Assembly (NCBI GenBank): GCA_028622995.1
Contig: JAJQJQ010000012.1
Coordinates: forward strand, 558,001-622,000
Length of the DNA stretch: 64,000 nucleotides
Direction of reading: 5' to 3'
Source: Panagrolaimus kolymaensis
Taxonomy: Eukaryota; Nematoda; Chromadorea; Rhabditida; Panagrolaimidae
The position numbers and the translations under genes are program-made. The notes beneath the pieces were generated by a model that saw nothing but the letters and a program-made list of their open reading frames with translations, was not told the DNA's origin and did not search any database. Each line of letters opens with the position of its first letter. Position 1 is the first letter of the stretch. Positions 45,688 to 56,650 of this stretch are shown in pieces.

Positions 45688-46176
45688 ATTCTGAAACATT
45701 GACGATTTAAAAATCAAAATAATTTTATCAATTAACAAACCTTTAAAAAATTAATATTCGAGTTGAGTATTTACTAACAATAAAGAAGTTTACTTAAAAA
45801 AGTGTCACAAAAATTTTTTATAATGGAAATATGAATAGATTGTTAGGTAAAAAAGAATGGCAAAGCTTTTGTTTGTTTACATCCATTCTTTCCATTACTA
45901 GATTTTGGCATCCTTTTTTTGGACCGAGAACGCACTTTACCGTTTTTAAAAGCAGTTGTTTGTCCATCCATGGATACAAAGGAATGATTAACAGTGCTCT
46001 TCCAAATAACAGCGGGACATTTGCCTCAAGGGTGAAAACGTTATGTACTTGTATGTGTATCATAATTAATGGTGCATCAATCAAGCTAATGTTGTTAGAA
46101 AAATTATACAAAATCAAAATCAAAAAATTTATTTCAAAAAAATAAAATTAAACAAAACAAGAGATCATTTTACCAT
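45688..46176. other. Intergenic with coding-like fragment
   Basis: Between two minus-strand genes. On the minus strand, about 46060-45848 is less AT-rich and two overlapping frames look protein-like; one ends in a basic stretch (KVRSRSKKRMPKSSNGKNG). No complete gene can be built, so it may be a decayed fragment of some other gene. Confidence 0.25.
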
Positions 46177-47118
46177 TCAACCAAGAAATTTGTCCAAGAG
46201 ATATTGCTTTTTACGTTCAATAATCATTTCTTCAATTTCTTTTTGTGATGGCACCATAACATGTTTTATAACCACTTCTTTTCCATCATCACCAAGAACA
46301 ACTGATTCTTTGATATCGAATTCATCTTCAGATGCCTAAAAATGGATAATTTATTACGAATGAAAAAAAGAAGAGTAAAACTTACATCATCAACTTTGTA
46401 CATTTCATCATCCATATCATTCCAACGATTCATAACAGCACCTTTTTCTTCCCATTGTTGATTGATTCTTCTGATTGATCGCTGTTCTTCAACCTTTTCT
46501 AAAGGAATCAAGAGCCCGTCATCATCGTCCATATAGCCATAATAATCAGCATCCACCTTTCTTAGTAAATCACCTCTTTTCTTTTCTTGTGGTTCTTCTT
46601 TAGCAGATTGTTCAAATAATTCTCGAACACCAGGAAGATCTTTAGCAGCACCAAAATATTTGTAACCTTTATTACCATATATTTCTTGACCATCTGCATC
46701 CAGCTCTCTCGGCGCTATTTTCCTATAATCTGTGCCACCCAGTTCTTTTATTCGACATTCCCATGCATATTTCGACTTTAAAAGTCTGTTGATTTCATCA
46801 TTGAGATCACGAAGTTTGAATTCTCCAAGACCGGGATTCTAAAATCGTTATTGTCAAATGAAAGTAAAAATAAAATAGTAAACAAACTTGAATTTGAGAG
46901 ATCTTCTTTGAAATATCAGCTAAGATTTCACGTCGAAATCGTTCAGCATCAGAAACTTTGAGACAATCTTTTGTATCTTGTGGACGACGAGCAACTGGTC
47001 CACGTTCTTCTTGTTCCTTCATACGCCGCCATCGGGCTAAAGCTGTCATGGCTTTTTCTGCATTTCGAGCCTAAAACAATTAATGATTATCGAATATGAA
47101 GATTTTGATACTTACCAT
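46177..47118 (-). CDS. isy-1: Pre-mRNA splicing factor ISY1
   Basis: Four exons (47118-47116, 47070-46888, 46838-46386, 46335-46177) join in phase to give 265 residues, the usual ISY1 length. Exon 1 contains only the ATG, followed at once by GTAAG. Exon 2 then supplies ARNAEKAMTALARWRRMKEQ, the highly conserved ISY1 start. Later blocks GPVARRPQDTKDC, NPGLGEFKLRDLNDEIN, YKYFGAAKDLPGVRELFE and the C-terminal EIEEMIIERKKQYLLDKFLG are also family hallmarks. ISY1 belongs to the NTC/Prp19-linked complex that shapes the catalytic spliceosome. Divergent from the UCH gene 340 bp away. Confidence 0.95.
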
Positions 47119-47457
47119 TTTTGAAAAACTGATATAAAAAAATCTTTGAATAAAATCAAAAGTTTGTTGGTTGAAGTTGAAAGGTTTGAAAGAAAAAAAA
47201 AGTAATGAAGAAAGCTTCAAAGTAAAAAAATTTCAAAGCTGCGCTTGATGCTTTCGTTTTGAGATAGCCACTCCATGAAAAAAAGGCTGGCAGCAAAGGT
47301 TTTGTTTGACTCGAGTAACCTTTATTCTTCCACTTTTTTTTGATGACTATTACTGCCCTTATTTTTCATTCCTTGCGTTTTACTTTTTTATTCATCCTTT
47401 TTGCATCGATTAAAGCAACATCATTTTAGGTAAAGCAACAACTTTAAAGAATCAAAA
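47119..47457. promoter_or_regulatory. Shared upstream region of isy-1 and the UCH gene
   Basis: About 340 bp between divergent starts. A TTTTAG at about 47430, 28 bp before the UCH ATG, could be a spliced-leader acceptor. No other motif was recognised. Confidence 0.35.
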
Positions 47458-48311
47458 ATGGCTGAAACTGCAAAGAAAACCTACTGGACTGCTTTGGAAT
47501 CCAATCCTGACACAATGAATAAGGTAAGAATTTAACATTTCTTTCTCCATATCTAATCCTTTCTTTTTTATAGCTCATCAAAGATCTTGGAGTGAAAGGC
47601 CTTCGATGTGATGATATCTATGGGTTCGATGAAGAAATGCTTGCATTTGTTCCTCAACCATGTTATGCTGTCATCCTTTGTTTTCCCGATTACAAAAAGG
47701 TCAGTTTTTTTATTATCGAAAACAGACATTCAGGAAAATCTCTTTTTAGGCTATAGAATATGTCAAAGACTCATATGAAGATTTGAAAGGCAAAGCTTAC
47801 AAGAATCCTGACAATGTATTTTTCATGAAACAAAAAATTGGTAATGCTTGTGGAACATTTTCTCTTCTACATTCAATTGTTAATATTCGGGACAATATCA
47901 ACATCGATATCGGTTAGTTTTTAATCCTTTCTCTTCTGATTTAACATTTGGTTTTTAGGCAATGGTCCATTTGCTCAATGGATTACCAAAGCTCTTCCTC
48001 TAGGAGTTGAAGAACGTTCGCTTTGTCTTGAAAAGGATGAACTAATGCACGCTGCTCATGAAGCTTCTGCAAGATCTGGTGAAACTAATGTTCCTGATGA
48101 TAACAAAGTTGAGAATCATTTTATTACGTTCGTCAACATCGATGGAACTCTTTATGAATTGGATTCACAAATGGATTTCGCTCGTCCTCTTGGTCCAACA
48201 ACTCCACAAATTATGCTCACTGATGTCGCTAAAGTTATCAATGATTTCATTTCAAAATTCGACAGTGGAAATCTTGCTTTCAATGCTATTGCTCTTGTCG
48301 CTGATCAATAA
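47458..48311 (+). CDS. ubh: Ubiquitin C-terminal hydrolase, UCHL3 type
   Basis: Four exons (47458-47523, 47574-47699, 47750-47912, 47959-48311) join in phase to give 235 residues, close to UCHL3 (230). The catalytic set is present: oxyanion Gln and nucleophile Cys in FMKQKIGNACGTFSLLHS, His in VENHFITFVN, and Asp in LYELDSQ. The peptidase C12 crossover loop lies between them. The enzyme removes small adducts from the C-terminus of ubiquitin (and NEDD8 in UCHL3). No C-terminal extension as in UCHL5 or BAP1. The poly(A) signal is at about 48445, within a 3' UTR segment that is duplicated 1.06 kb downstream. Confidence 0.95.
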
Positions 48312-48373
48312 ACTCTTCATGGTTTTCAAAATGCTTGCTTGATCTCAATGTTTTCTTTGCGCATTTTTGCTAT

Positions 48374-48483
48374 GTTATTATTTATTTATTGCTTTGTGAT
48401 TCATCATTTTTTGCTTTCTTTATTTTGTAAAACTTTGTTAAAAAAATAAATCATGCTGTTCATACTTACGTGTCTCTAATGTA
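48374..48483 (+). repeat. Direct repeat, copy A (UCH 3' UTR)
   Basis: About 110 bp from the UCH 3' UTR including its poly(A) signal. It is repeated with high identity at 49439-49550 in the same orientation. The block between the copies carries unrelated sequence and an F-box-like fragment. Confidence 0.8.
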
Positions 48484-49213
48484 AAAGGGTGTTTTTTAAT
48501 AGTGGACTTTCACGTCGACAAGTAAAATGAGCTTCATTTGTTTATTTGGTTTTGGGAAGAAAAGTATGGTTCAAAACATCTAAAAAATAATGAAATTACA
48601 ACTAAAGTTAAAGCTAAACGAACTCGATGGTTACTTTTACTTAATTTTTTGTTGCTGCAAAAGTTTGTTAAATTGTTCTTTGCTAATTACTAAGATGCTG
48701 GTTGTTTTTTTATATCCGTCATTACAATCCTCCATGATTATGATAATTTTTGTCAAGACGGCGGCACAACTCCGTCCCAAAACATTATTTTATGATCGTC
48801 TCGAAGAATTAGGATTTTATTTTTACCGTGGATGAAAATTATAAACCTGATTTGTTTTTAGTTTAAAAATTTTTTCAAATATTTTTCTGTTATCATAAAA
48901 TCTTTGAAGAATAAAAGTATTTTTATTATAAATAAAATTTTTACAAATACCCTTTAATGGCTTTTAAAATGCCTAATCGATTTTTATTTGTTAATAATGC
49001 CATCATATTTTTTTTCAAATTATCTTAAGGAAAGAATCTATTTATTTACTGCGATTTTTTTAAAATTTGCTTTGAAAAAGGTGTTGGTGATTGCTTGGAG
49101 TCATACTTTAGTTATTTTGATAGTAGAAGGTCATTACATCCCAAAATTATGGTTTTTTCGATCTTCCATTTTTCCATAGTATATTTATTTATTTTTCTTC
49201 AAAAGTACCAACT
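48484..49213. other. Insert between duplicated UCH 3' UTRs, no complete gene
   Basis: AT-rich sequence with a less AT-rich patch at about 48740-48840 whose plus-strand frame (TAAQLRPKTLFYDRLEELGF) looks protein-like but has no start or splice context. Possibly another gene fragment; nothing else seen. Confidence 0.3.
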
Positions 49214-49438
49214 TTGTCTTCCAACCAACTTAATAATATGGATTCAAATAATGAAACTTTTGACTTTCCAACGCTTCCATATGTCTGTCAAAAACGATTT
49301 GCAGAAATATGTGAAGCGCCAACATTAAATTTTTTTGTTGAAATCAATTCATTTACGAAACGGTTAGCAAGTGGACGACATTTGGTTAAAAATATTTCTG
49401 TTCGTATTGATCATTCTCAATGGTCATATGCTTTTTCT
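49214..49438 (+). pseudogene. Truncated F-box-like gene fragment
   Basis: About 70 codons from the ATG at 49238 match the N-terminal F-box-like part of the gene at 33885: LPYVCQKRFAEIC against LPWVCQKRFAEIC, with similar flanks (NNETFDF, INSFTKRL.S.RHLVKN). After SQWSYAFS the sequence runs directly into the duplicated copy of the UCH 3' UTR, so the remaining two thirds are missing. The frame is still open, so it could be expressed as a short fusion, but it is most likely a dead fragment. Confidence 0.7.
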
Positions 49439-49550
49439 GTATTATTATTTATTTATTGCTTTCTGATTCATCATTTTTTGCTTTTTTTTTGCTTTGTAAA
49501 ACTTTGTTAAAAAAATAAATCATGCTGTTCTTATTTACGTGTCTCTAATA
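49439..49550 (+). repeat. Direct repeat, copy B (duplicate of UCH 3' UTR)
   Basis: Second copy of the 48374-48483 segment, with small differences: a longer T run and a few substitutions. It supplies a poly(A) signal directly after the F-box-like fragment. Confidence 0.8.
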
Positions 49551-49727
49551 TGGTGTAAACAAAGGAAAGAAAGTCGACAAATAATTGTATAAATTTTTAT
49601 TGCTTTTATTGATTTTAATGTAAATCAACGTGAATCAAGCAAAGATAACAAAAGGATGTTTACGATAAAAGGAAGAGCCAAAATATAATATTCTTTCATA
49701 ACTGTTTGGTGTTTCAAGGAAGAAAAT

Positions 49728-50361
49728 ATGAATTCCAAGGAAATTGAAAAGTATCGAAAAGAGGTATTTTTGTTTTCACAAATGTGTTTTTCTGAGAGTT
49801 AAATAACCTATTATTTTTTTCAGCTTGTTGAAGCTATAAATGACTATCGAAAGAATCATGGAGTTTCGCCTTTAAAAATGGATAAGAAAATTAACAAGTA
49901 GTCACTTTGGGATGTTTGGAGGGATATACAGTAACTAACGAAAATGGAAATTTTAGAGATGCTCAAACTTGGGCAGAATATTTAGCAGCTTCAGGACGTT
50001 TTGAACATTCCAAAAATATGAATTATGGTGAAAATATTGCTGCTGGATATCCACTTGAAAGTAAGGGATTTTGGTATCAAAAAAATGTTTAGTTTCTAAA
50101 TTATCCATTAAATATTATTTAGCTCTCGATCCAGCAAAGTTATGGTATTCTGAAATTTCACGGGCCAATTTTTCCAATCTTGAAAGTTCCATTAGTTGTT
50201 TCCATTTTACTCAAATCGTTTGGAAGGCATCCAAAAAGATTGGAGTTGGAATTGCAAAATCAAATGTTTCACAAATGTGGTACATCGTTGCGGATTTTGA
50301 TCCACCTGGAAATGTTATGGGATCATTCGCAGATAATGTGTTTCCTCCCATCAAAAAATGA
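49728..50361 (+). CDS. CAP-superfamily protein, GAPR-1/GLIPR2 type
   Basis: Four exons (49728-49763, 49824-49897, 49957-50060, 50123-50361) join in phase to give 150 residues, the size of a bare CAP domain. Visible CAP motifs: WAEYLAASGRFEHSKNMNYGEN with its His and Glu, CFHFTQIVWKASKKIGVG, and a C-terminal WYIVADFDPPGNV. There is no signal peptide, which points to the cytosolic, membrane-associated GAPR-1 class rather than the secreted nematode ASP/VAP proteins. The frame between 49897 and 49957 hits a stop if unspliced; the intron uses GTAGTC and TTTTAG borders. Function of GAPR-1 proteins is poorly defined (lipid binding, autophagy control). Confidence 0.8.
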
Positions 50362-51353
50362 TACATTGCTCTTGAGCGTTTACAAAAATTGAAGCTCTTT
50401 TAACGGCATTCCTCTTTAATTTTAAACCATTCCATTCACATACACAATTTTTACTTAATGTATTTTTTTGTTGTAAAAATTTAATAAAATAAAAGCATGA
50501 AAGAGAAAAATAAGAAAAATGACGCTTCTTTGTTGCTGCAGTAAGTTATGACACATCAAAGCATTAGCAAGTAAGTATGTAAAGCAAAAAAATAAAATGG
50601 AAGAAAATACTCGAATTGTGTAAGCTTCAATGAAGAAAAAAAAGTTGATTATCTTTGATATCTTACTATTTTTTTCCATTTTGCTTTGTTACAATTTACT
50701 TCAAAGCTGCAAAAATCTTCATGATCAACCATCTTCTTTTCATTTATATCCTTTTTGCATTATTATTAATGGAAAATGGCCAAACTTGATTATAAAATCT
50801 TGACATCATGGTTATTGGATTTTAAAAGCTTGTATTTCGTAAAATTAAACTAATGTTTCAAACAAACAAAAAAGGTTTTGAAGTTTTAGAAAATATAAAA
50901 TTAATGGATTATGAAATTTTGTGCATAGTTTTTAGACCAATATTAATCATTTCCATAGCGTTTTCCACTAGCTTCTTTTTTACTTTTCACTGATACATAA
51001 TTTAAAAAAAAGAACATAGGTTTATAGCAATTGACTAAAAAGTAAGGTAATTGTATGAATGCTTTTTTTTTTAAATAGCATCACATTTTTCAAAAAGCTT
51101 CAAACTTTTAGTGGGAAAAATTTCTGCTTACGGTAGCAGACGAAACGCTTGCTGCTCGCCTTTTTTCTTTGCACCTTTCGCAAGACTTGCTTTTCTTCAT
51201 TTTTTTCGTGAATGAAAACTGATTTTTCTTGCTCTTAGCTCGAAGATAAAATTTACGTGAAACGTATTTTACAAAGCTATATAAACAACATTTGGTCAAT
51301 CAAAAACATCCATTTCTTTCATCAAATCATTCTCCTGAACTTTTTGGTAAACT
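50362..51353. other. Intergenic
   Basis: About 1 kb of AT-rich DNA with the CAP gene's 3' UTR (AATAAA near 50485) and the promoter of the CPEB gene. The minus-strand frame at 51108-51299 is Lys/Arg-rich but unsupported. Nothing else was seen. Confidence 0.35.
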
Positions 51354-52598
51354 ATGTTGTTACCTTTTTATTCAAGAAAAGTCTTTGTTGGTGGTTTACC
51401 CTTTGATGCAACCGAAGATGATATCAATGCAACCTTCAATCACTTTGGTCGTATGACAATTGATTGGCCTCGTCGTCAGTCACATTCAGATGGTGGAGAC
51501 AAATCTCCTAATAGCCATGGTATGCTTTTTTTCTTCTTATTGCTTTCTTTAATCTTTTTGTCATTTTTTAGATCGCCGTCAAACTTCTGGTTATGTCTTC
51601 TTGATCTACCGCAGTGAATCTCCTGTTCATAAGTTATTGGAAGCTTGCAAAACGGATAATGGACGTTTCTTTATCTGTATGAGCACTCGTAATGTCTCTC
51701 GTAAAGCTGTAAGTTGCTTTTCATTTGTAAGCCAACATCTTTTAATGCTCTTGTTTTAGGTTCAAGTTCGTCCATGGCAATTGAATGATTATGTTTATAT
51801 GCCTGATGAATCTGCTTTGCTTGAACCTCGTAATACTGTCTTCATCGGTGGTGTTCCTCGTCCAACTCGTGCTAGTAAGCTTTATCTTATAATCTTCTTT
51901 GATTCTTCTATGCATACATGCTATAATAATTACCATTAACCATTGTGCTTCGACCATTGATACTAATTTTGCTCATTTTTTAGCTGATATCGTTGATGTC
52001 TTTCAAAAGAAATATGGGAAAGTTATCTATGCTAGCATCGACATTGATCCAGAACTTCATTATCCTAAAGGTGCTGCTCGTATCGTCTTTGATAAACGTG
52101 CTGATTATGTCAAAGCTATGGCTGGACGCTTTGTTCATATCCCTCATTGTGGTTCAAACAAGCGTATCGACATCAAGCCTTACATCATGGATGAACAAAT
52201 GTGTACTACTTGTGGTGGAGAACGTTGTCAACATCGTTATGCAACATACTTCTGTGCTGAACCCAATTGTCTTCAGTATTATTGTGAACGTTGTTGGGAT
52301 ATTCTTCATTACAAATCACCTTTTCGCTCCAATGACCATCATCTTCCTTTTGTTCGTAGTGGTGATAGCACTCGTGTAAGTTTTCTTCCAATTTGGTTTA
52401 GAAGCTTATTTTTACACTAACTTTTGCATCCATGTTTTAATTCAACTATTTCAGCAACTTCCATTCATTCCTCACATTACTACTGAACATCGTGTTGCTT
52501 CTCGTCATCGCTTTTCAAATGTTTGTCAAATTGATCAACCTCCTCGTCCTCCTCCAATCCGTCGTATGATTCCTCAACTTCAACGCATTTGGACCTAA
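51354..52598 (+). CDS. cpb: Short CPEB-family RNA-binding protein (RRM1-RRM2-ZZ only)
   Basis: Five exons (51354-51519, 51572-51708, 51760-51874, 51984-52375, 52455-52598) join in phase to give 317 residues. It begins almost at once with the first RRM (YSRKVFVGGLPFDATEDDI), followed by the second (NTVFIGGVPRPTRATDIVDVF...KGAARIVFD) and the Cys/His-rich ZZ domain (CTTCGG...CQHRYATYFC...YYCERCWDILH). This is the RNA-binding half of CPEB/Orb/FOG-1 proteins, which bind U-rich elements in 3' UTRs to control poly(A) length and translation. The long N-terminal regulatory region is absent. An in-frame stop at 51348-51350 and no acceptor before the YSRK block argue that the short form is genuine here. 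A germline role would be expected from the family. Confidence 0.9.
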
Positions 52599-53076
52599 TT
52601 TTCTCAGTTTTACAATTTGTTTAAACTTTTATTTTTGTTTTTGGCATGTTTGATAGGGTATTTTTAATTTTTATTTTTGTATTACTCTAAGTGTTTATAG
52701 CTATTTATAATATAAGCTAATTTAATTTTGTTGATTTTTGTGCACGACTTCTTTTTTATTATTTGTTAAGGATGTTGTGCTTTGTTTGAATAAATAAATT
52801 GATTTTAATGCATCTTGTGTATATTTTTTGATGGATGGGTTAGATTTGGCAATCTTCAGCTTATGAACATCTTACATAAAATAAGGCAATACAATAGTTC
52901 CCAATTATGGGTTCCATAATGTTGGCAATATGTCTTACATATGTACAAACACTTGAAGATTATTTCTTCTTATTTTTCTCTCACAAAAATCGAGTAAGCT
53001 TGCTTTAGCTTTTCAAACTTTCATCGGTTGGTGTTATATTTATTAGACAAATTCCAACATTTTTTAAACAACAATT
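52599..53076. other. Intergenic
   Basis: 3' UTR of the CPEB gene (AATAAATAAA at about 52790) and upstream region of pqbp-1. No other feature. Confidence 0.35.
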
Positions 53077-54046
53077 ATGCCATTACCTCCAGCATTATTA
53101 GCACGTCTTCAAAAGCGTGGAATCGTTTATCAACCTCAAGGTTTGTTGTTTGTTTCTAACTTTTCCAAGATTTTCACCTTCATTTTTATTTTAGCACTAG
53201 CAACGCCTGTGGAAGTCTTTGCTGAACATCAAAAGGATGACGAAGAAGAAAAAGAAGAAGAATATCAAAATCGTGGAGGTGCACCAGGTTGCCCAAACAA
53301 ATGGAATGAATTTCATTTATGCACAGAATTTTGTTATGATACTTGGAGAGAAGGATTTTCAGAAGATAAATTACCTCAATCTTATGTTTCTCGAAGAAAA
53401 GAATGGCAAAGAAAATATCCATTAGCTGAAAATTGGAAAGAAATATATGATCCTGGTGTTCGAAGATTTTATTATTGGAATTTTTATACTGATGAAGTTT
53501 CATGGTTTCCACCAAAGCATCCTCGGGCAGTTATTTCAATTTCTGGTCCACAAGCTGCAACAATATTTTATGAAGAACTCAAGAAAGAACAAGCTATTGC
53601 TGAATCCAACGCTGCAAAGAAACCAAAAGGAAATAAGCGACGAAACGATGAAGATCGAATTGAACGAAAAGAAAAAAGTGATAAAGATCCTATGCTTCGA
53701 AGAGATGCTGATAGCGATGAAGAAATTGAAATTTCTGAGAGAGATAAACTTAGTATGTTTAACTTTTCTTGAAACATAAATTGATAAAAATATTTCAGAG
53801 AGAGCTCGTCGACGAGGTATTGATCCCATGGATCCTGCTGCATATGGTGATAACGTTCCAATGTAAGCTTTACTTACACTAAAAAAATCTAATTATTATG
53901 TATGTTTTAGGGGTGGTTGGTCTGCTGGTATGAATTCTGATGTAAATGAAGCCGCAGATGATAGTGCAACTGGTGCATTATTTGAAAAAAGACCGTATCC
54001 AGCTCCTGGCGCAATTTTAGCGAGGAAGCAAAAAGCTGAAAAATAA
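53077..54046 (+). CDS. pqbp-1: Polyglutamine-binding protein 1 (PQBP1) homologue
   Basis: Four exons (53077-53140, 53195-53752, 53799-53862, 53911-54046) join in phase to give 273 residues. The start MPLPPALLARLQKRGI and the C-terminal block GIDPMDPAAYGD...GGWSAGM...YPAPGAILARKQK are characteristic of PQBP1; the latter is the segment that holds the U5-15kD/Dim1 spliceosome protein. In between is a WW domain (LAENWKEIYDPGVRRFYYWNFYTDEVSWFPPKHP) and an Arg/Glu/Asp-rich disordered stretch. A Cys-containing insert before the WW domain (APGCPNKWNEFHLCTEFCYD) is seen in nematode members. Expected role: nuclear factor linking WW ligands to splicing. Confidence 0.9.
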
Positions 54047-54545
54047 CCATGTCTTATTATTATTACTTTTGTGTATTGTTTGTATTTATTTGTGTCATTT
54101 GCTTTCAATAAAGGATTTTTTTGTTTCGAAACACATACTATAGTACTTTAATAAGCCTTTCATTTACTTTATGAATATTTTCTCTTGTTTTACAAGCTTT
54201 GTGCTTATCGATTACAGTGGCTTTCGTACTTGTGAATGTGACATTTATAAAGATATGTACATAATCGTCGGGTCTTGGTGTTAAAAATCTTTACCAACCA
54301 TGATTCCACCATTTTACTCGACAATTTTGAACTTCATCATTTTTTACGCGGATTTGGCTAAAGGTTCTTCGATTGGGGAAGGTAGAAATTCGCGAAGCTT
54401 TTAAAAAAAAGTTCTCCTCCTCCTCGTTTGCCTCTTTTTTGTTTTGTTGTAAAGTGCCTTTGGCTTTTTTAAATATTCCTTTCCCCAATTATTTATTGAC
54501 TTTTACTAATCTCTCCTTCAATTTCAGGTTATTTAATATCACAAA
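54047..54545. other. Intergenic
   Basis: 3' UTR of pqbp-1 (AATAAAGG near 54107) and the 5' region of cct-7. A TTTCAG 17 bp before the cct-7 ATG is a likely spliced-leader or 5' UTR acceptor. Confidence 0.4.
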
Positions 54546-56363
54546 ATGTCATCAGCTCAAATGCCCATTGTCCTCCTTCGGGAAGGAACAGAAAATCGCC
54601 AAGGCAAAGGCCAAGTTATCAACAACATCAATGCTTGTGTTTCGGTTTCTGATTATGTTCGAACTACTTTGGGTCCTCGTGGAATGGATAAGCTTGTCGT
54701 CGATCGTAAAGGTATGTCATTTTTCTCATTCTTGATTCATTTATTTTTCATCATTTTTTAGATAAAACAACCATTTCAAATGATGGAGCAACAATTATGA
54801 ATTTGCTTGATATCGTTTATCCTGCTGCCAAAATTATGACTGATATCGCTAAACACCAAGATAATGATGTTGGAGATGGAACAACCAGCGGTAAGCGTTC
54901 GCTCATAATTCTAAAAAAATGTTATTTATTCTTCATTTTTTAGTTGTCATTCTTGCTGCTGAATTCCTCAAACAAGCAAAACAATTTGTTGAAGATGGCG
55001 TTTCTCCACAACTTATTATTCATGCTTATTATCGTGCCGCTGAAGAAGCTATCAAAAAGCTAGATGAGTTAGCAACTAAAATTCCTGAACATGGTTTACG
55101 TGATATGCTTGTCAAATGTGCCGCAACAACTTTAAGCTCAAAATTGGTTGCTCAAGATCGTCAATACTTTGCTGAACTTGTTGTTGATGCTGTCCATTGT
55201 GTTGATGATGATTTACCTGTTAGTATGATCGGTGTTAAGAAGATTAATGGTGGATCTGTTCTTGAATCTCATCTTGTTAAAGGTGTTGCTTTCAAAAAGG
55301 CTTTCAGCTATGCTGGCTTTGAAATGCAACCTAAACATTATAAAAATGTTACCATTGCTTTACTTAATATTGAACTTGAATTGAAAGCTGAAAAAGATAA
55401 TGGAGAATTGCGTATTAACAATGTTACTGATTTTGAAGAAATCGTTAATGCTGAATGGAATATTCTTTACAACAAATTAGAAAAGATTCATGCTACTGGA
55501 GTCAAAATTGTTCTTTCAAAGTTACCTATTGGTGATGTCGCTACTCAATGGTTTGCTGATCGGTGAGTTTTAAGCTTTATTAATGTATATCATGATTAAA
55601 GTATGTTTCTTTTAGTGACATGTTCTGTGCTGGTCGTATTCCTGAAGGCGATTTGAAACGAACTCAAATGGCATGTGGTGGCCAAATTCTTACTACCGTC
55701 TCAAAAATTGAGCCTCATGCTCTTGGAAAATGTGAAGAATTCTTTGAAAAACAAGTTGGAAATGAACGTTTCAATTATTTCATTGGTGGTGCTAAAGCTA
55801 GCTCATGCACTATCATCCTTCGTGGTGGAGCTGAACAATATATTGCTGAATCTGAGCGTGCTCTTCATGATGCTATTATGGTTGTTCGTCGTGCCAAAAA
55901 GAATGATACTGTTGTTGCTGGTGGTGGAGCTATTGAAATGGAATTAAGTCATCATATTCGTGAAAAATCTAAGACTATTACAACTAAAGAACAATTTTTC
56001 TGGAAAGCATATGGAAAAGCTTTTGAAATTATTCCTCAACAACTTTGCTTCAATGCTGGTATTGATGGCGTCGATATTCTTAATCAACTTCGTAATCGTC
56101 ATTTGAAAGGTGAAAAACATGCTGGCGTCGATATTTTCCGTGAATGTGTTCGTGATAATTTGGAAGGCTGTATTTGGGAACCTGCTGCTGTCAAACGAGT
56201 ATGTTTCATTCGCTTTAAAGTTTATCAAACTAATAATACCGTCTTTTAGAATGCCATCAATGCTGCAACTGAAGCTGCCTGTGTTGTACTAAGCGTCGAT
56301 CAAACTGTCAAGACCCAGGCAAAGAAGAACGAAATGCCTGGTTTACCAAGCAAACTGCATTAA
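54546..56363 (+). CDS. cct-7: Chaperonin CCT/TRiC subunit eta (CCT-7)
   Basis: Five exons (54546-54711, 54762-54890, 54944-55562, 55616-56198, 56250-56363) join in phase to give 536 residues, matching CCT7. Group II chaperonin signatures are clear: [19 protein letters not shown], the ATP-binding GDGTTSVVILAAE, and the eta-specific [18 protein letters not shown]. The Asp of GDGTTS and the catalytic loop ([13 protein letters not shown]) are intact. CCT folds actin, tubulin and WD proteins in an ATP-driven double ring. The 3' UTR is partly duplicated around an ENPP fragment just downstream. Confidence 0.95.
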
Positions 56364-56400
56364 GATCTCCGAACCACTGTTGGCTCGCTTTTACTGTTTT

Positions 56401-56475
56401 CTATGTTTTCCATTTTGCGTTTTTGTTTGTCGGCTTATATTATAATAAATTTTAAATAATATTATTGTTGTTAAA
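56401..56475 (+). repeat. Direct repeat, copy A (cct-7 3' UTR)
   Basis: About 70 bp with the motif GCTTATATT(A)..AATAAA..TTTAAATAATATTATTG. It recurs at 56651-56718 in the same orientation. The insert between the copies is an ENPP gene fragment. Confidence 0.7.
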
Positions 56476-56590
56476 CTTTTAGATGGATAAATAGGATTTA
56501 AATCTCGAAGGAGGGGTTTAAAAATGCCATATGTTCCATTGTTTGGAACTTCACGAGGAAGTCCAAGAAGATCAACAAATAAATTGGAAA
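56471..56590 (-). pseudogene. ENPP exon fragment
   Basis: On the minus strand about 120 bp encode LFVDLLGLPREVPNNGTYG followed by FKPLLRDLNPIYPSKSL, almost the same as the ENPP exon 7 region at about 32452-32573 (LFVDLIGLPHEVPNNGTYE and onward). At DNA level the similarity is also high. Only this piece of the gene is present; there is no start, stop or splice context. It is a fragment, not a gene. Confidence 0.85.
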
Positions 56591-56650
56591 CTAAAAACAA
56601 CGTTTGTGAATTAAATGCATCCGTTTCTTTCAACAATTCGTTCTGCTGAT

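Noticed and set aside
45831..46145. 104-codon plus-strand frame
   Set aside because: It is the complement of the protein-like minus-strand fragment, with no splice or family support.
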